Part shown: positions 10,572-19,329 of the stretch, piece by piece | Position numbering within the stretch: the stretch's first letter is position 1 | Layout: each line of letters starts with the position of its first letter | Assembly (NCBI RefSeq): GCF_003958625.1 | Contig: NZ_RSEL01000028.1 | Span: 167,501 to 231,500, forward strand | Direction of reading: 5' to 3' | DNA from: Tsuneonella rigui | Lineage (GTDB): Bacteria > Pseudomonadota > Alphaproteobacteria > Sphingomonadales > Sphingomonadaceae | Length of the DNA stretch: 64,000 nucleotides | The notes under the pieces: model-generated | The model's database searches: none | The model's input: only the letters and a program-made list of their open reading frames with translations | What the model was told of the DNA's origin: nothing | Translations under genes and position numbers: made by a program

Positions 10572-11147
10572 TTAGCCGATGGTTTCCACCGTCACGCGGT
10601 CGTTGGTGAACACGCAGACTTCGGCGGCCACCGCCATCGCGCGGCGGGCGATCTTTTCCGGATCATCCTCGTAGTCGGACAGCGCCCGCGCCGCGGCGAG
10701 CGCGTAGTTGCCGCCGCTGCCGATCGCGGCGATGCCGCCTTCGGGCTCGAGCACATCGCCATTGCCGGTCAATACCAGGAGCGCGTCCTTGTCGGCGACG
10801 ATCATCAGCGCTTCGAGGTTGCGCAGGTATTTGTCGGTCCGCCAGTCCTTCGCGAGTTCCACCGCGGCGCGCATGAGCTGGCCGCTGTACTGCTCCAGCT
10901 TCTTCTCCAGTCGCTCGAACAGGGTGAAGGCGTCGGCGGTCGCGCCGGCGAATCCCGCCACGACGGAGCCGTCCTTGCCGATCCGGCGCACCTTGCGCGC
11001 GTTCGGCTTCATCACCGTGTTGCCCATCGACACCTGGCCGTCGCCCGCGACAACCGTGCGGTCGCCGCGCTTCACGCCGATGATGGTGGTGCCATGCCAC
11101 GGAGTCAGGCCCCAAGAATCGCGGCCTGCAGAATGTCTCTCGTCCAT
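10572..11147 (-). CDS. hslV: ATP-dependent protease peptidase subunit HslV
   Basis: The 191-residue protein is the N-terminal-nucleophile threonine peptidase of the HslUV complex. The catalytic threonine is expected at residue 20 in WHGTTIIGV, after a 19-residue leader that must be removed. E. coli HslV has only the initiator methionine there, while longer leaders are common in alphaproteobacteria. The downstream GDGQVSMGN and [14 protein letters not shown] motifs are typical. It heads a probable hslV-acyltransferase-hslU transcription unit. Confidence 0.95.
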   Translation of the reverse strand: MDERHSAGRDSWGLTPWHGTTIIGVKRGDRTVVAGDGQVSMGNTVMKPNARKVRRIGKDGSVVAGFAGATADAFTLFERLEKKLEQYSGQLMRAAVELAKDWRTDKYLRNLEALMIVADKDALLVLTGNGDVLEPEGGIAAIGSGGNYALAAARALSDYEDDPEKIARRAMAVAAEVCVFTNDRVTVETIG

Positions 11148-11206
11148 GCCGCGCGATATGGGACGCGCCGCGAAGGCTTCAATCCTTCGACAAGCTCAGG
11201 AGAGCG

Positions 11207-11683
11207 TCAGGGGCCGGTGTTGCCGCCGCCCGGAGCACCCACGCCCGGCGCGCCGACCGCGCCGATGTTGCCGAACAGGTCCTCGAAGAATCCGCGCTCG
11301 CGGCCCAGCGTCGGGGTCTTGTCGCCGTCGGGCGAAAGGAACACGACCTTGTCGAGCCCGGTCCGTTCCACGCTGGCGACGTTGCCGGCGGGATCGAACT
11401 GGATCGCCAGCACCTGGTGCTCGCGGATCCGCGGGTTGACGAACGGCCGCCGCCCGGTGGTGCTCGAGACATAGTACCAGGTCGGCTGGCCGAACTGGCT
11501 TTCGAAACTCGGGTGGCCAAGCGTGCCCTGGACCGACTGCTTGTTGTCGATGCCCGGCTGGATCGAGGCGGTCAACGTGGGATCGACGATGAACCCGCGG
11601 TGCTCCTTGATCGAAGCGCATCCGCCCGCCGCCAGCGTCATCGCCAGCAGCGCGCCCGCGCCCAGGAACCGAACAGCCTTCAT
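11207..11683 (-). CDS. bamE: Outer membrane protein assembly factor BamE, lipoprotein
   Basis: The 158-residue protein begins with a lipoprotein signal (lipobox LAAGGC, mature Cys about residue 22). A SmpA/OmlA-type domain follows, with the family patterns IQPGIDNKQSVQGTLGHPS and WYYVSS. BamE is the small lipoprotein of the BAM complex that stabilises BamD-BamA in the outer membrane. The frame is open upstream to 12118, but that part overlaps the divergent cytochrome chaperone gene, so the ATG at 11683 is the start. The C terminus is glycine/proline-rich and longer than in E. coli. Confidence 0.9.
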   Translation of the reverse strand: MKAVRFLGAGALLAMTLAAGGCASIKEHRGFIVDPTLTASIQPGIDNKQSVQGTLGHPSFESQFGQPTWYYVSSTTGRRPFVNPRIREHQVLAIQFDPAGNVASVERTGLDKVVFLSPDGDKTPTLGRERGFFEDLFGNIGAVGAPGVGAPGGGNTGP

Positions 11684-11810
11684 TCGCGCAATCCTTCGTA
11701 TCGTCGTCGCGCACGCCTTAGGGCCGCGCCGGGCCGCTTGCAATCGCGGGAGCTGCCCGCCTGTGCGCAGCCGCTTGAATTGCCGCTGAATGCGCGCGAC
11801 ATGGCAGCGC

Positions 11811-12326
11811 ATGAGCCTGCTGCAACGTATCTTCACGCCCAAGCCCGACCCGCGCGAGGCCGTGCGCCCCCTGTGGCAAGCGGTCGTCGACGAGGCGCGG
11901 CGGCCAGAATGGTATGCGAGGTTGGGTGCCACCGACAGCGTAGCTGGACGCTTCGATATGATCACCGCGGTGCTGTCGGTCGTGCTGGTGCGAATGGAGG
12001 CGAACGAAGAGCTGGCGGTCCCGTCGGTGATGCTGACCGAGCTGTTCGTCGCCGACATGGATGGCCAGTTGCGCGAATTCGGCGTCGGCGATCCGGTGGT
12101 CGGCAAGCACGTCGGCAAGCTGGTCGGTGCGATGGGCGGACGACTGGCAGGCTACCGCGAAGGACTGGCCGGTGGTGACGATGCGCTGGCCGACGCAGTG
12201 CGGCGCAACTTCACCCTTCGCTCTGAGGCCGATGCTGAGACGATCACCGGCGGCCTGACAGCGTGGGCCGGCCGTCTGGCGCGCACCAGCGACGCGCAAT
12301 TGCTGGAGGGGGCGATCGCGCCATGA
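11811..12326 (+). CDS. Ubiquinol-cytochrome c chaperone family protein
   Basis: The 171-residue product matches the CBP3/UQCC1-like family (PF03981), which helps assemble the cytochrome bc1 complex. The N-terminal MSLLQRIF, the central FDMITAVLSVVLVRME helix and the MLTELFVADMDGQLREFGVGD motif are typical of alphaproteobacterial members. The ATG at 11811 is preferred to an in-frame one at 11790 because family members begin at this motif. The stop overlaps the ATG of yceD in an ATGA, so the two are translationally coupled. It is divergent from bamE. Confidence 0.9.
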   Translation: MSLLQRIFTPKPDPREAVRPLWQAVVDEARRPEWYARLGATDSVAGRFDMITAVLSVVLVRMEANEELAVPSVMLTELFVADMDGQLREFGVGDPVVGKHVGKLVGAMGGRLAGYREGLAGGDDALADAVRRNFTLRSEADAETITGGLTAWAGRLARTSDAQLLEGAIAP

Positions 12327-12838
12327 CCCCCGAATTCTCCCGCATGATCCGCGCCCGGCCGCTCCCGCCGCAAGAGGCGAGCATCGAGGCCAACGAAGCC
12401 GAGTGCGCGGCGCTCGCCCGCCGGTTCGATGTCGTGCGGATCGAGTCGCTCCACGCTGAAGTGGCGCTGGTGGCCGATGGCGCCGCGGTCGATGCGACCG
12501 GGACGATGATCGCGCAGCTCGTCCAGCTGTGCGCAGTGTCGGAAGAGGAGTTTCCCGTCCGCATCGAGGAGCCGATCGCGCTGCGCTTCGTCCCCGAAGC
12601 GCGGCAGGTCGATCCCGATGAGGAAGCCGAGCTGCCGGGCGATGAGCCCGACGAGATCGAGTTCACCGGCGACGCCTTCGATCTCGGCGAGGCCGTCGCA
12701 CAGACGCTCGGCCTGGCGATTGATCCCTATGCCGAAGGGCCGAATGCCGATGCGGCGCGGAAGGAAGCGGGCATCGTGCAGGAGGGTGAAAGCGAAGGGC
12801 CGCTTGCTGAACTACTGCGGGGGCTCAAGCCGAACTGA
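12323..12838 (+). CDS. yceD: YceD family (DUF177) protein
   Basis: The 171-residue protein is of the DUF177/YceD family, linked to 23S rRNA or ribosomal-protein synthesis in other bacteria and plants. The typical RCxV-like central strand, the acidic EEAELPGDEPDEIEF stretch and the C-terminal LGLAIDPYA motif are present. In many bacteria yceD precedes rpmF; here it follows the bc1 chaperone by an ATGA overlap and is followed by a bidirectional terminator and the convergent ssb. The function in this lineage is unproven. Confidence 0.85.
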   Translation: MTPEFSRMIRARPLPPQEASIEANEAECAALARRFDVVRIESLHAEVALVADGAAVDATGTMIAQLVQLCAVSEEEFPVRIEEPIALRFVPEARQVDPDEEAELPGDEPDEIEFTGDAFDLGEAVAQTLGLAIDPYAEGPNADAARKEAGIVQEGESEGPLAELLRGLKPN

Positions 12839-12848
12839 ATCTCGGGGT

Positions 12849-12874
12849 CCCCAAAAAGTAATACCTTTTTGGGG
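12849..12874. terminator. Bidirectional intrinsic terminator between yceD and ssb
   Basis: A perfect 10-base inverted repeat (CCCCAAAAAG, then its complement CTTTTTGGGG) surrounds a 6-base loop. The A and T runs within the arms give a T-rich 3' side in both directions. It lies 10 bases after the yceD stop and 4 bases from the ssb stop, so it can end both convergent transcripts. Confidence 0.85.
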
Positions 12875-12878
12875 TTCC

Positions 12879-13403
12879 TCAGAACGGGATGTCGTCGTCG
12901 AGATCGTCGTAGTTCGAGCCGCCGCCGGAACCGCCGCCGCTCTGGCCGCCCTGGTTCCAGCCGCCGCCAGAACCACCGCCCGAACCGCGATTGCTATCCG
13001 AGCTCCAGTCGCCGCCGCCGCGCTGGCCTCCGCCACCGCCGCCGCCGCCCTGGGCGCCGTCGAGCATGGTCATCACCGCGCCGGGGCCGCCGACCGAGAT
13101 CTCGGTCGAGTAGCGGTCGTTACCCGACTGGTCCTGCCACTTGCGGGTGCGCAAGGACCCTTCGATGTACACCTTGCTGCCCTTGCGCAGGTAGCGCTCG
13201 GCCACCCCGACGAGGCCGTCCGACTGCAGCACCACGGTGTGCCACTCGGTCCGCTCCTTGCGCTCGCCGGTGTTCTTGTCCTTCCAGTTCTCGGACGTGG
13301 CGATGCGCAGGTTGCAGATGCGCCCGCCGTTCTGGAAGCTCTTGACCTCGGGGTCCGCCCCCAGGTTGCCGATCAACATGACCTTGTTGAGGCTGCCCGC
13401 CAT
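12879..13403 (-). CDS. ssb: Single-stranded DNA-binding protein
   Basis: The 174-residue protein has an N-terminal OB fold (about 1-110) with the SSB pattern [16 protein letters not shown] and the strand motif [11 protein letters not shown] flexible glycine- and asparagine-rich linker follows. It ends in the acidic tip DDLDDDIPF that recruits replication and repair partners. It binds single-stranded DNA as a tetramer. The start at 13403 is the only ATG in frame with the conserved N terminus. feoB ends 17 bases upstream on the same strand. Confidence 0.97.
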   Translation of the reverse strand: MAGSLNKVMLIGNLGADPEVKSFQNGGRICNLRIATSENWKDKNTGERKERTEWHTVVLQSDGLVGVAERYLRKGSKVYIEGSLRTRKWQDQSGNDRYSTEISVGGPGAVMTMLDGAQGGGGGGGGQRGGGDWSSDSNRGSGGGSGGGWNQGGQSGGGSGGGSNYDDLDDDIPF

Positions 13404-13420
13404 TCGTTCGCTTCCCTTCG

Positions 13421-15271
13421 CTAAAGCCCGAGCGCGACCGCGCTCCAATAGGTGATTCCCGCGAAGAGATAGGCGAGCCCGAACAGGTATGCCAACATGA
13501 AGAGCGGCCACTTCCAACCGTTTGTTTCGCGCCGCGTGACCGCGATGGTGCTGAGGCACTGCGGCGCGAACACGAACCACGCGAGGAAAGCGAGCGCGGT
13601 CGGCAGGCTCCATTTGGCCGAAAGCTGGCTGGCGAGCCCTTGCGCGGCGGCATCCTCGTCGGTCGCGTCGACGGCGTAGGTGGTCGCGAGGCTGGAGACC
13701 GCCACCTCGCGCGCGGCCATCGCCGGGATCAGCGCCAGCGCGATTTCGCGGTTGAAGCCGATCGGTTCGACCACCACCGCTAGCCCCTTGCTGAGCTGGC
13801 CGGCGATCGACGCCTCGACCTGGCTCTCGCCCGGCGCGGCGCGGGGGAAGCTCAGCAGCAGCCACAGCACCACGGTCACCGTGAAGATGATCGTGCCCGC
13901 GCGGCGCAGGAAGATCCACGCCCGCTGCCACAGGCCGATCGCGAGGTCCTTGAACAGCGGCATCTGGTAGCGCGGCAGCTCCATGATGAAGCCCGAGGCA
14001 GCGCCCTTGGTCACAGTTTGCCGCAGCACCAGCGCCGCTGCCATCGCGCCGACAATCCCGGCGACGTAGAGCCCGAACATTACGAGTCCCTGCAGTCCGA
14101 TGCCCGGGCCGACCGTGCGGTGTGGGATGAAGGCAGAGATGATCACCGCATAGACCGGCAGCCGCGCGCTGCAGGTCATCAGCGGCGCGATCAGGATCGT
14201 GGTCAGACGGTCCTTGGGGTCGCTGATCGAGCGGGTCGCCATGATCCCGGGAATGGCGCAGGCGAAGCTGGAGAGCAGCGGGATAAAGCTGCGACCCGAC
14301 AGGCCCACGCCCTGCATCATCCGGTCCATCAGGAACGCCGCGCGCGCCATATAGCCCGAGGCTTCCATCGCGAGGATAAAGGCGAACAGGATCACGATCT
14401 GCGGCAGGAACACGACGACCGAGCCGACCCCGGCGATCACCCCTTGGGTCAGCAGGTCGCGGACGAAGCTCGGTCCCATGTTGTTGTTGATCGCGTCCGC
14501 CATCATGCCCGCCAGCGCTTCCAGCGCGTCGGCAAACGGAGTTGCCCAGGCGAACACCGCCTGGAACATCACGAACAGGAAGCCGAACAGGATCAGCGGC
14601 CCCATCCAGGGATGGAGTAGGACTTTGTCGAGTCCAGCATGGAGCCGGTGTTGCGCGGTCTCGGAGAGGATCGCGCCATGAGCGATGTTCGCGGCGGTGA
14701 AACGGCGTTCAGCCAGGGTCCGCTGCGCCTGTGGGTGAGGTTGAACCTCTTGTGCGGTGACTTGCGCGGTCCCAATTGCCGCGATGAGCTGCTCGAGCCC
14801 GCGCCGCCGCACCGCCACGGTGGGAATCACCGGCACGCCCATCCCTTGCGCCAAGGCTTCAGCGTCGAGCGTCAGCCCATCGCGCTCGGCAAGGTCGATC
14901 ATGTTGAGCGCAACCACCGTCGGTCGCCCTAGAGCGATGACTTCCTGCGCGAAAACAAGGTGTTGCTCGAGATTGGCCGCATCGAGGACGACGATCAGCA
15001 CCTCGGGCACCGCCTCGCCCGCGAACTCGCCGTGGACGACCTTGCGGGTCACTTCCTCATCCGGGCTCGACGGCTCGAACGAATAGGCGCCAGGGAGATC
15101 GATCAGCTCGACCGGTTCACCGCTCGGCAGCGTCAGTCGCCCCGCCTTGCGCTCAACGGTAACCCCCGGATAGTTAGCGATTTTCTGCCGCGCGCCGGTG
15201 AGCGCATTGAACAGCGCGCTCTTGCCGGCGTTGGGGTTGCCGACCAGCGCGGCGGTCCGCAGCCGGCTCAC
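13421..15271 (-). CDS. feoB: Ferrous iron transporter FeoB
   Basis: The 616-residue inner-membrane protein has an N-terminal G domain (G1 GNPNAGKS at residues 11-18, G3 DLPGAYS near 60, G4 NMID near 119) and a C-terminal membrane part with two gate regions. It imports Fe2+ in low-oxygen or acidic conditions. It is shorter than E. coli FeoB (773 residues), mainly from a reduced helical and C-terminal region, as in many alphaproteobacteria. feoA lies 10 bases upstream and a candidate Fur-type operator precedes feoA. Confidence 0.95.
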   Translation of the reverse strand: MSRLRTAALVGNPNAGKSALFNALTGARQKIANYPGVTVERKAGRLTLPSGEPVELIDLPGAYSFEPSSPDEEVTRKVVHGEFAGEAVPEVLIVVLDAANLEQHLVFAQEVIALGRPTVVALNMIDLAERDGLTLDAEALAQGMGVPVIPTVAVRRRGLEQLIAAIGTAQVTAQEVQPHPQAQRTLAERRFTAANIAHGAILSETAQHRLHAGLDKVLLHPWMGPLILFGFLFVMFQAVFAWATPFADALEALAGMMADAINNNMGPSFVRDLLTQGVIAGVGSVVVFLPQIVILFAFILAMEASGYMARAAFLMDRMMQGVGLSGRSFIPLLSSFACAIPGIMATRSISDPKDRLTTILIAPLMTCSARLPVYAVIISAFIPHRTVGPGIGLQGLVMFGLYVAGIVGAMAAALVLRQTVTKGAASGFIMELPRYQMPLFKDLAIGLWQRAWIFLRRAGTIIFTVTVVLWLLLSFPRAAPGESQVEASIAGQLSKGLAVVVEPIGFNREIALALIPAMAAREVAVSSLATTYAVDATDEDAAAQGLASQLSAKWSLPTALAFLAWFVFAPQCLSTIAVTRRETNGWKWPLFMLAYLFGLAYLFAGITYWSAVALGL

Positions 15272-15281
15272 GCTTGATGTC

Positions 15282-15521
15282 TCATAGGGGCTCGACCTCC
15301 ATCGCCGCGGCGTGAACCCGGCGGACCGCGACGGTCATCCGTCCGATCATCACCGCCACGGGATCACTTCCGCCGAACACGCCGCGATGCGCGATCGCCA
15401 CCCGCGCCCCCGCGTCGAGCCCGAGCGCGCGCAGGCGCACGCCGTCCTCGGGCGCCAGCCGGCTCCAGTCCACCGCGACAATGCGCGCGCGATGGCCGCG
15501 TTCGAGTCCCTCGAGGGTCAT
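15282..15521 (-). CDS. feoA: FeoA family protein
   Basis: The 79-residue product is a single SH3-like FeoA domain, the small cytosolic partner of FeoB. Typical features are the LRALGLDAGARVAIAHRG turn and the DPVAVMIGRMTVAVRR strand pair. It is the first gene of a two-gene feoAB operon and ends 10 bases before feoB. A palindrome centred 38 bases upstream of its ATG is a likely iron-responsive operator. Confidence 0.93.
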   Translation of the reverse strand: MTLEGLERGHRARIVAVDWSRLAPEDGVRLRALGLDAGARVAIAHRGVFGGSDPVAVMIGRMTVAVRRVHAAAMEVEPL

Positions 15522-15549
15522 AGATGTGGACTAGGAAGTGAGGCGGCTA

Positions 15550-15568
15550 ATTGCAACTGATTTGCAAT
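15550..15568. promoter_or_regulatory. Candidate Fur-family operator before feoA
   Basis: A perfect 7-base inverted repeat, ATTGCAA and TTGCAAT with a 5-base spacer, lies 29 bases upstream of feoA. A TGCAA-type palindrome before an iron-uptake operon resembles sites bound by alphaproteobacterial Fur/Mur regulators. That identity is inferred from location and shape. Confidence 0.5.
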
Positions 15569-15574
15569 AGTGTC

Positions 15575-16237
15575 TCAGCGAACGGGGTACCGCAGCCGCC
15601 CCAGAAAACGCGCCATGCTGAAACGTTCGTCGCTCGGCCGCAGCAGCTGCGCCTTTACCTTTTCGAACTGCATCACGTTCTCGATCCGGCGACCGAGGAA
15701 CGCGGCCGTATCGGCCTTGCCCTCGCTCTCATCGTCGACAAACACCGCCAGCGTTGCAGCGTAGATGCTGGCGAGGAGCGCCCGCTTTGTGAAGTGGTTG
15801 TAATCGGTCGCGGTATCCCCCGCGAGGCGCCACATCGCGTCCGCGCTCGCCCAGCCGAGCTTGCCGCTGCGAACGACGTTCTGCGGCATCGCCATGATCG
15901 CCATCGCCCGCCGCAGCGCCTCCTCGCGGCCCGCGATCGCGCCCAGCCGCGCCCACACCAGCGCGCGAATACGCTCGCGGATCTTCATTGCGGCCAGGCT
16001 TTCGGCGGGCAGGGCCGCGGCCATCGCCAAATCGACGCTGGCGATCCACGCGGCGATCATGTCCATCGCTTCGCCCGGATAGGCGAGCCGCGCGACGTCG
16101 GGATCGACCCCGTCCATCTGCGCGGCAGACACCAGCGCCGCATCGCTCCAGCCGTCGAACACCGCCGCGTCGGCGATCGCCGGGGCAAGCGCCAACCGCA
16201 GTTCGTCGAGCGTCAGGTCGGCGGCGGCGAGGCTCAC
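15575..16237 (-). CDS. COQ9 family protein
   Basis: The 220-residue product matches the COQ9 family, lipid-binding proteins with a TetR-like helical fold that support ubiquinone synthesis. The C-terminal half with LAGDTATDYNHFTKRALLASIYAAT is the characteristic part (the W/Y-D-x-N-H-x-T-K motif). It starts with GTG at 16237, overlapping the stop of the upstream ankyrin gene as GTGA. Several other ubiquinone genes (ubiB, ubiE) lie 8-10 kb away. Confidence 0.9.
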   Translation of the reverse strand: MSLAAADLTLDELRLALAPAIADAAVFDGWSDAALVSAAQMDGVDPDVARLAYPGEAMDMIAAWIASVDLAMAAALPAESLAAMKIRERIRALVWARLGAIAGREEALRRAMAIMAMPQNVVRSGKLGWASADAMWRLAGDTATDYNHFTKRALLASIYAATLAVFVDDESEGKADTAAFLGRRIENVMQFEKVKAQLLRPSDERFSMARFLGRLRYPVR

Positions 16238-16848
16238 AGGCCGGGGCCGTAGGTTTCCTGTGCCGGCGATGCCTTGCGCTCGGCCTCCGCGCGCTCGATC
16301 TCAGCAGCGACCACGGAAGAGCTGCCCATCAGCTTGGCATAATCGCGCGCCGAGCGCCCAGAGTTGTCGGTCCGGTCGAGACTGGCGCCGTTCTTCAAGA
16401 GCAGCCGGATCATCGCAGTATCACGCCGGTGAACCGCCGAAATCAGCGGTGTCTCGCCCGCGGAATTGGGTACATCGACCCGCGCGCCGCGCTTCACCAG
16501 CTGCTCGACGCCTTCGATGAAGCCAAGGCTCGCGGCAAGGCCCAGCGGGGTCACACCTCGCTTGTCGGCGGCATTGGGATTGGCGCCTTTTTCGAGCAGG
16601 AACTTGGTCCACAGCTCGTCCCGGCGCTGCACCACGATGTGCAGCGCGGTCTCGCCGGTCGTCTGGTCGCTGGCGTTGACCAGCACGCTGCCGGGCTCGT
16701 TGAGGAACTTGGTCGCCTCGGTCCCGTCGCGCTCCTTGACCGCTTTGAGGAAGTTGTAGCCGTCGGTGTACTGCGCCGCGGCCGGGCTGGCAGCGAACGC
16801 GAAGCCAGCCGCGATAAGAGCGAATTTGCGGAAAACGACCCCCGGCAT
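16234..16848 (-). CDS. Ankyrin repeat protein, probably periplasmic
   Basis: The 204-residue protein has a signal peptide (hydrophobic core ending SPAAAQ near residue 26) and about four ankyrin repeats between residues 30 and 165. The repeats show GETALHIVVQRRD, GVTPLGLAASLGF, GETPLISAVHRRD and GRSARDYAKLMG patterns. The C terminus is a charged helix. Ankyrin repeats mediate protein contacts; the partner is unknown. It overlaps COQ9 by 4 bases, so the two are co-translated in spite of different predicted locations. Confidence 0.85.
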   Translation of the reverse strand: MPGVVFRKFALIAAGFAFAASPAAAQYTDGYNFLKAVKERDGTEATKFLNEPGSVLVNASDQTTGETALHIVVQRRDELWTKFLLEKGANPNAADKRGVTPLGLAASLGFIEGVEQLVKRGARVDVPNSAGETPLISAVHRRDTAMIRLLLKNGASLDRTDNSGRSARDYAKLMGSSSVVAAEIERAEAERKASPAQETYGPGL

Positions 16849-16929
16849 CTTTCAGTCCCTTGCTGCGAAAATCTACAGTGCGCGGCGAAACCCGTCGCGG
16901 CGCACTTGCCGCCAGCCGGTTAGCAGACC

Positions 16930-17541
16930 ATGAACCGCCGCGCCATGCCTCCCCGTATCACGCGCCGCCTAGCGGCAATGCTCGCCCCGTTGTTGTTGTG
17001 TGCTTGCCAGGCATCTTCGCAGCCGGCGGAGGATCCGCCGCTCGCGGGCGCGGCGATCGGCGGTGAGTTCACGCTGACCGACCAGCACGGGCAGACGCGG
17101 CACTGGAAGGACTTCCGTGGCAAGTACGCGGTGGTCTATTTCGGCTATACCTATTGCCCGGATATCTGCCCGACCGACGTCCAGCGCACGGCGCAAGGCC
17201 TGCGCGAGTTCCGCAAGGCGCACCCTGACTTGGGCGCGAAGGTCCAGCAGATATTCGTCGGCGTCGATTCCCAGCGCGACACTCCGAAGGTCGTGGGCCA
17301 GTTCGTCTCGGCGTTCGATCCCAAGATGGTCGGCTTGAGCGGAACGCCCGAGCAGCTCAAGGCCGCCGCGTCCGCGTTCAAGGTCTATTTCTCGAAAGGG
17401 AAGGAAGAGAACGGCGGCTACCTGATGGATCACTCGGCGATCACCTACCTGTTCGATCCGCAGGGCAAGCCGCTCGCCACGCTGCCGACCGATCAGGGTG
17501 CGCCAGCGGTGGCCGAGGAACTGGCGAAATGGGTGCGCTGA
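16930..17541 (+). CDS. SCO1/SenC family copper chaperone
   Basis: The 203-residue lipoprotein (lipobox LLLCAC near residue 25) has a thioredoxin-like fold with the copper motif CPDIC (about residue 77). The third ligand histidine is in YLMDHSAITYLFDP near 165. SCO proteins deliver copper to the CuA site of cytochrome c oxidase at the outer face of the inner membrane. The ATG at 16930 gives a basic N terminus before the signal helix. The stop lies inside the next gene, which starts 13 bases earlier. Confidence 0.92.
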   Translation: MNRRAMPPRITRRLAAMLAPLLLCACQASSQPAEDPPLAGAAIGGEFTLTDQHGQTRHWKDFRGKYAVVYFGYTYCPDICPTDVQRTAQGLREFRKAHPDLGAKVQQIFVGVDSQRDTPKVVGQFVSAFDPKMVGLSGTPEQLKAAASAFKVYFSKGKEENGGYLMDHSAITYLFDPQGKPLATLPTDQGAPAVAEELAKWVR

Positions 17542-17999
17542 GAGACAAGTTCTGGGAGCTGCCGCTGGCCGATCTCACGCGCGACGAGTGGGAGGGCCTG
17601 TGCGACGGCTGCGGCCGCTGCTGCCTCCACAAGCTGGAGGACGAGGATACTGGCGAAGTCGCGCACACCAACGTCGCCTGCAAGCTGCTCGATACTACCA
17701 CCGCGCAGTGCAGCGACTATCGTCACCGTAAGGCGTTCGTGCCCGATTGCCTGCGCCTGACGCCGCGGCTGGTGCGCCAGGTCAGCTGGCTGCCCGATAC
17801 CTGCGCCTATCGCTTGCGCGGTGATGGCCAGCCGCTGCCGCAGTGGCACTACTTGATGTCGGGCGACCGAACGACCGTACACACCCGAGGACCGGGCGTG
17901 GCCGGACGGGTCATTAGCGAGACCGTCGCGGGACCGCTCGAACACCACGTTGTCGACTGGCCCGACGCGGCGGACGATGACGAGGAATACGCGGCGTGA
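17529..17999 (+). CDS. YcgN family cysteine cluster protein
   Basis: The 156-residue protein belongs to the YcgN/UPF0260 family. It begins with KFWELPLADLTRDEWEGLC and has the cysteine cluster CDGCGRCCLHK near residue 27, followed by CKLLD and CLRLTP. The cysteines suggest metal or Fe-S binding, but no reaction is proven for the family. It overlaps the SCO gene by 13 bases and its TGA overlaps the GTG of the next gene, so the three genes form a tight operon. Confidence 0.88.
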   Translation: MGALRDKFWELPLADLTRDEWEGLCDGCGRCCLHKLEDEDTGEVAHTNVACKLLDTTTAQCSDYRHRKAFVPDCLRLTPRLVRQVSWLPDTCAYRLRGDGQPLPQWHYLMSGDRTTVHTRGPGVAGRVISETVAGPLEHHVVDWPDAADDDEEYAA

Positions 18000-18718
18000 T
18001 CGGGTGGCTGCGGCGAGACGGCGCCGCGCCGACGATCGACGTAGCCGGCCGTGAATTGCCGATCGCACTCCGGCGCAATCCGCGCGCGCGCCGCCTGACG
18101 CTGCGGCTCGCGCCCGACGGCAGCGAGGTGCGCCTGACCCTGCCCCGCTGGTGCCCCGAGGCGGAGGCGCTCGCCTTCGCCCATGCCCGCACCGGGTGGC
18201 TGGCCGAACAATTGGCGCGTGTGCCCGAGCGCCGCGCACCTGGGCCCGGTGCCACACTCTTCTATCGTGGACGCGAGCTCGCGATCGACTGGCGCGAGGA
18301 TGCGGCGCGCACTCCCCGCCTGATGGAAGATCGGATCGTGCTCGGCGGTCCATCGGAGCGCGTCGCACGGCGGCTGCAGCTGTGGCTGGAACGAGAGGCG
18401 CAGCGCCTGCTCACCGCCGACCTTGCCGACTACGCCGAGTGCGCGGGCATTCCCCTTCCCCAGCTCCGGCTCACCCGAGCGCAACGGCGTTGGGGCAGTT
18501 GCTCGACCAGCGGCACGATCCGGATCAATTGGCGCCTGGTCCAGGCACCCGACCACGTCCGCCGCTCGGTCGTGGCGCACGAAGTGGCGCACTGCCGGCA
18601 CTTCGATCACAGCCCAGCCTTTCACGCCGAGCTGGCGCGATTGTTCGAGGGCAACGTCGCGGAGGCCGATGCGTGGATCAAGGCGCACGGCCGCTCGCTC
18701 TACGCCAGCTTCGGCTAG
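17996..18718 (+). CDS. YgjP-like M48-type metallopeptidase (DUF45)
   Basis: The 240-residue product has the YgjP-like domain, with the zinc motif HEVAH near residue 197 and the downstream histidine in CRHFDHSPAFH. The preceding RWGSCSTSGTIRINWRL motif is diagnostic of this family of predicted zinc peptidases. It starts with GTG at 17996 in a GTGA overlap with the YcgN gene. The biological substrate is not known. Confidence 0.88.
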   Translation: MIGWLRRDGAAPTIDVAGRELPIALRRNPRARRLTLRLAPDGSEVRLTLPRWCPEAEALAFAHARTGWLAEQLARVPERRAPGPGATLFYRGRELAIDWREDAARTPRLMEDRIVLGGPSERVARRLQLWLEREAQRLLTADLADYAECAGIPLPQLRLTRAQRRWGSCSTSGTIRINWRLVQAPDHVRRSVVAHEVAHCRHFDHSPAFHAELARLFEGNVAEADAWIKAHGRSLYASFG

Positions 18719-18750
18719 GCGAACGGCCCTCAAGCCCCTAGACTGCCGCC

Positions 18751-19329
18751 ATGCGGATGATCCAGCGCCTCAATCCCGGCCCCGGGCTGGCCGATTTCTG
18801 GACCGAGTTCAAACGGCCCAATCCCTATCGCTGGCCGGTCCTCGGCGGTTCGGCGCTGTTGACCGGCTCGCTGATGTTCATGCTGACCGATCACGCCGTG
18901 TCGATGAACTGGCTGGTGGGCGCGGTGCTCGCGCTCATCGGCGGCGTAGTCCTCGCAGCTGTGCTCGCCGAGCACGTGCGAATCCGGATCGGAGTGCTGG
19001 CGGTCGCCGCGCTGATGACCTCTGGGCTGGTCTATCAGTTCACCCGCGAGCGTGTGCGCATTCCCCCGCCTCCGCCCGAAGTGACGTACATCTCGACCTT
19101 CGAGCAAGGCCGCAGCGATGCGGACATCGCTGCGTCGAACCTCGCGAACCAGAAAGAACAGGACCGCCTGCGCGCCGATCAGAAGGCGCGCGAGGAGAAG
19201 GCGAAGGACGCCTATCGTGCGCTCGGCCGCGCGACCGGCATCGACGTCGACGCGATGGAGCGTCAAATCGCGCGCGAGGAAGCGCAGGACAAGAAGCCGG
19301 ACACCGCGGTTGCCGCCCAGCGCGACTGA
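18751..19329 (+). CDS. Small membrane protein with C-terminal coiled coil, unknown function
   Basis: I do not recognise this 192-residue protein. It has a short cytoplasmic N terminus, three hydrophobic helices between about 30 and 95, a proline run near 108, then a charged helical tail rich in K, E, D and A (about 120-185) that looks like a coiled coil. The 3' end overlaps the probable TTG start of ribD by 20 bases, so the two may be coupled. The codon use is like that of its neighbours. Confidence 0.7.
   Translation: MRMIQRLNPGPGLADFWTEFKRPNPYRWPVLGGSALLTGSLMFMLTDHAVSMNWLVGAVLALIGGVVLAAVLAEHVRIRIGVLAVAALMTSGLVYQFTRERVRIPPPPPEVTYISTFEQGRSDADIAASNLANQKEQDRLRADQKAREEKAKDAYRALGRATGIDVDAMERQIAREEAQDKKPDTAVAAQRD

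Noticed and set aside
9387-11474. Open frame of about 695 codons on the plus strand, antisense to hslU, acyltransferase and hslV
   Set aside because: Composition is arginine/glutamine/proline-rich and without motifs, the usual shadow of GC-rich codons. The minus-strand genes are clear family members.
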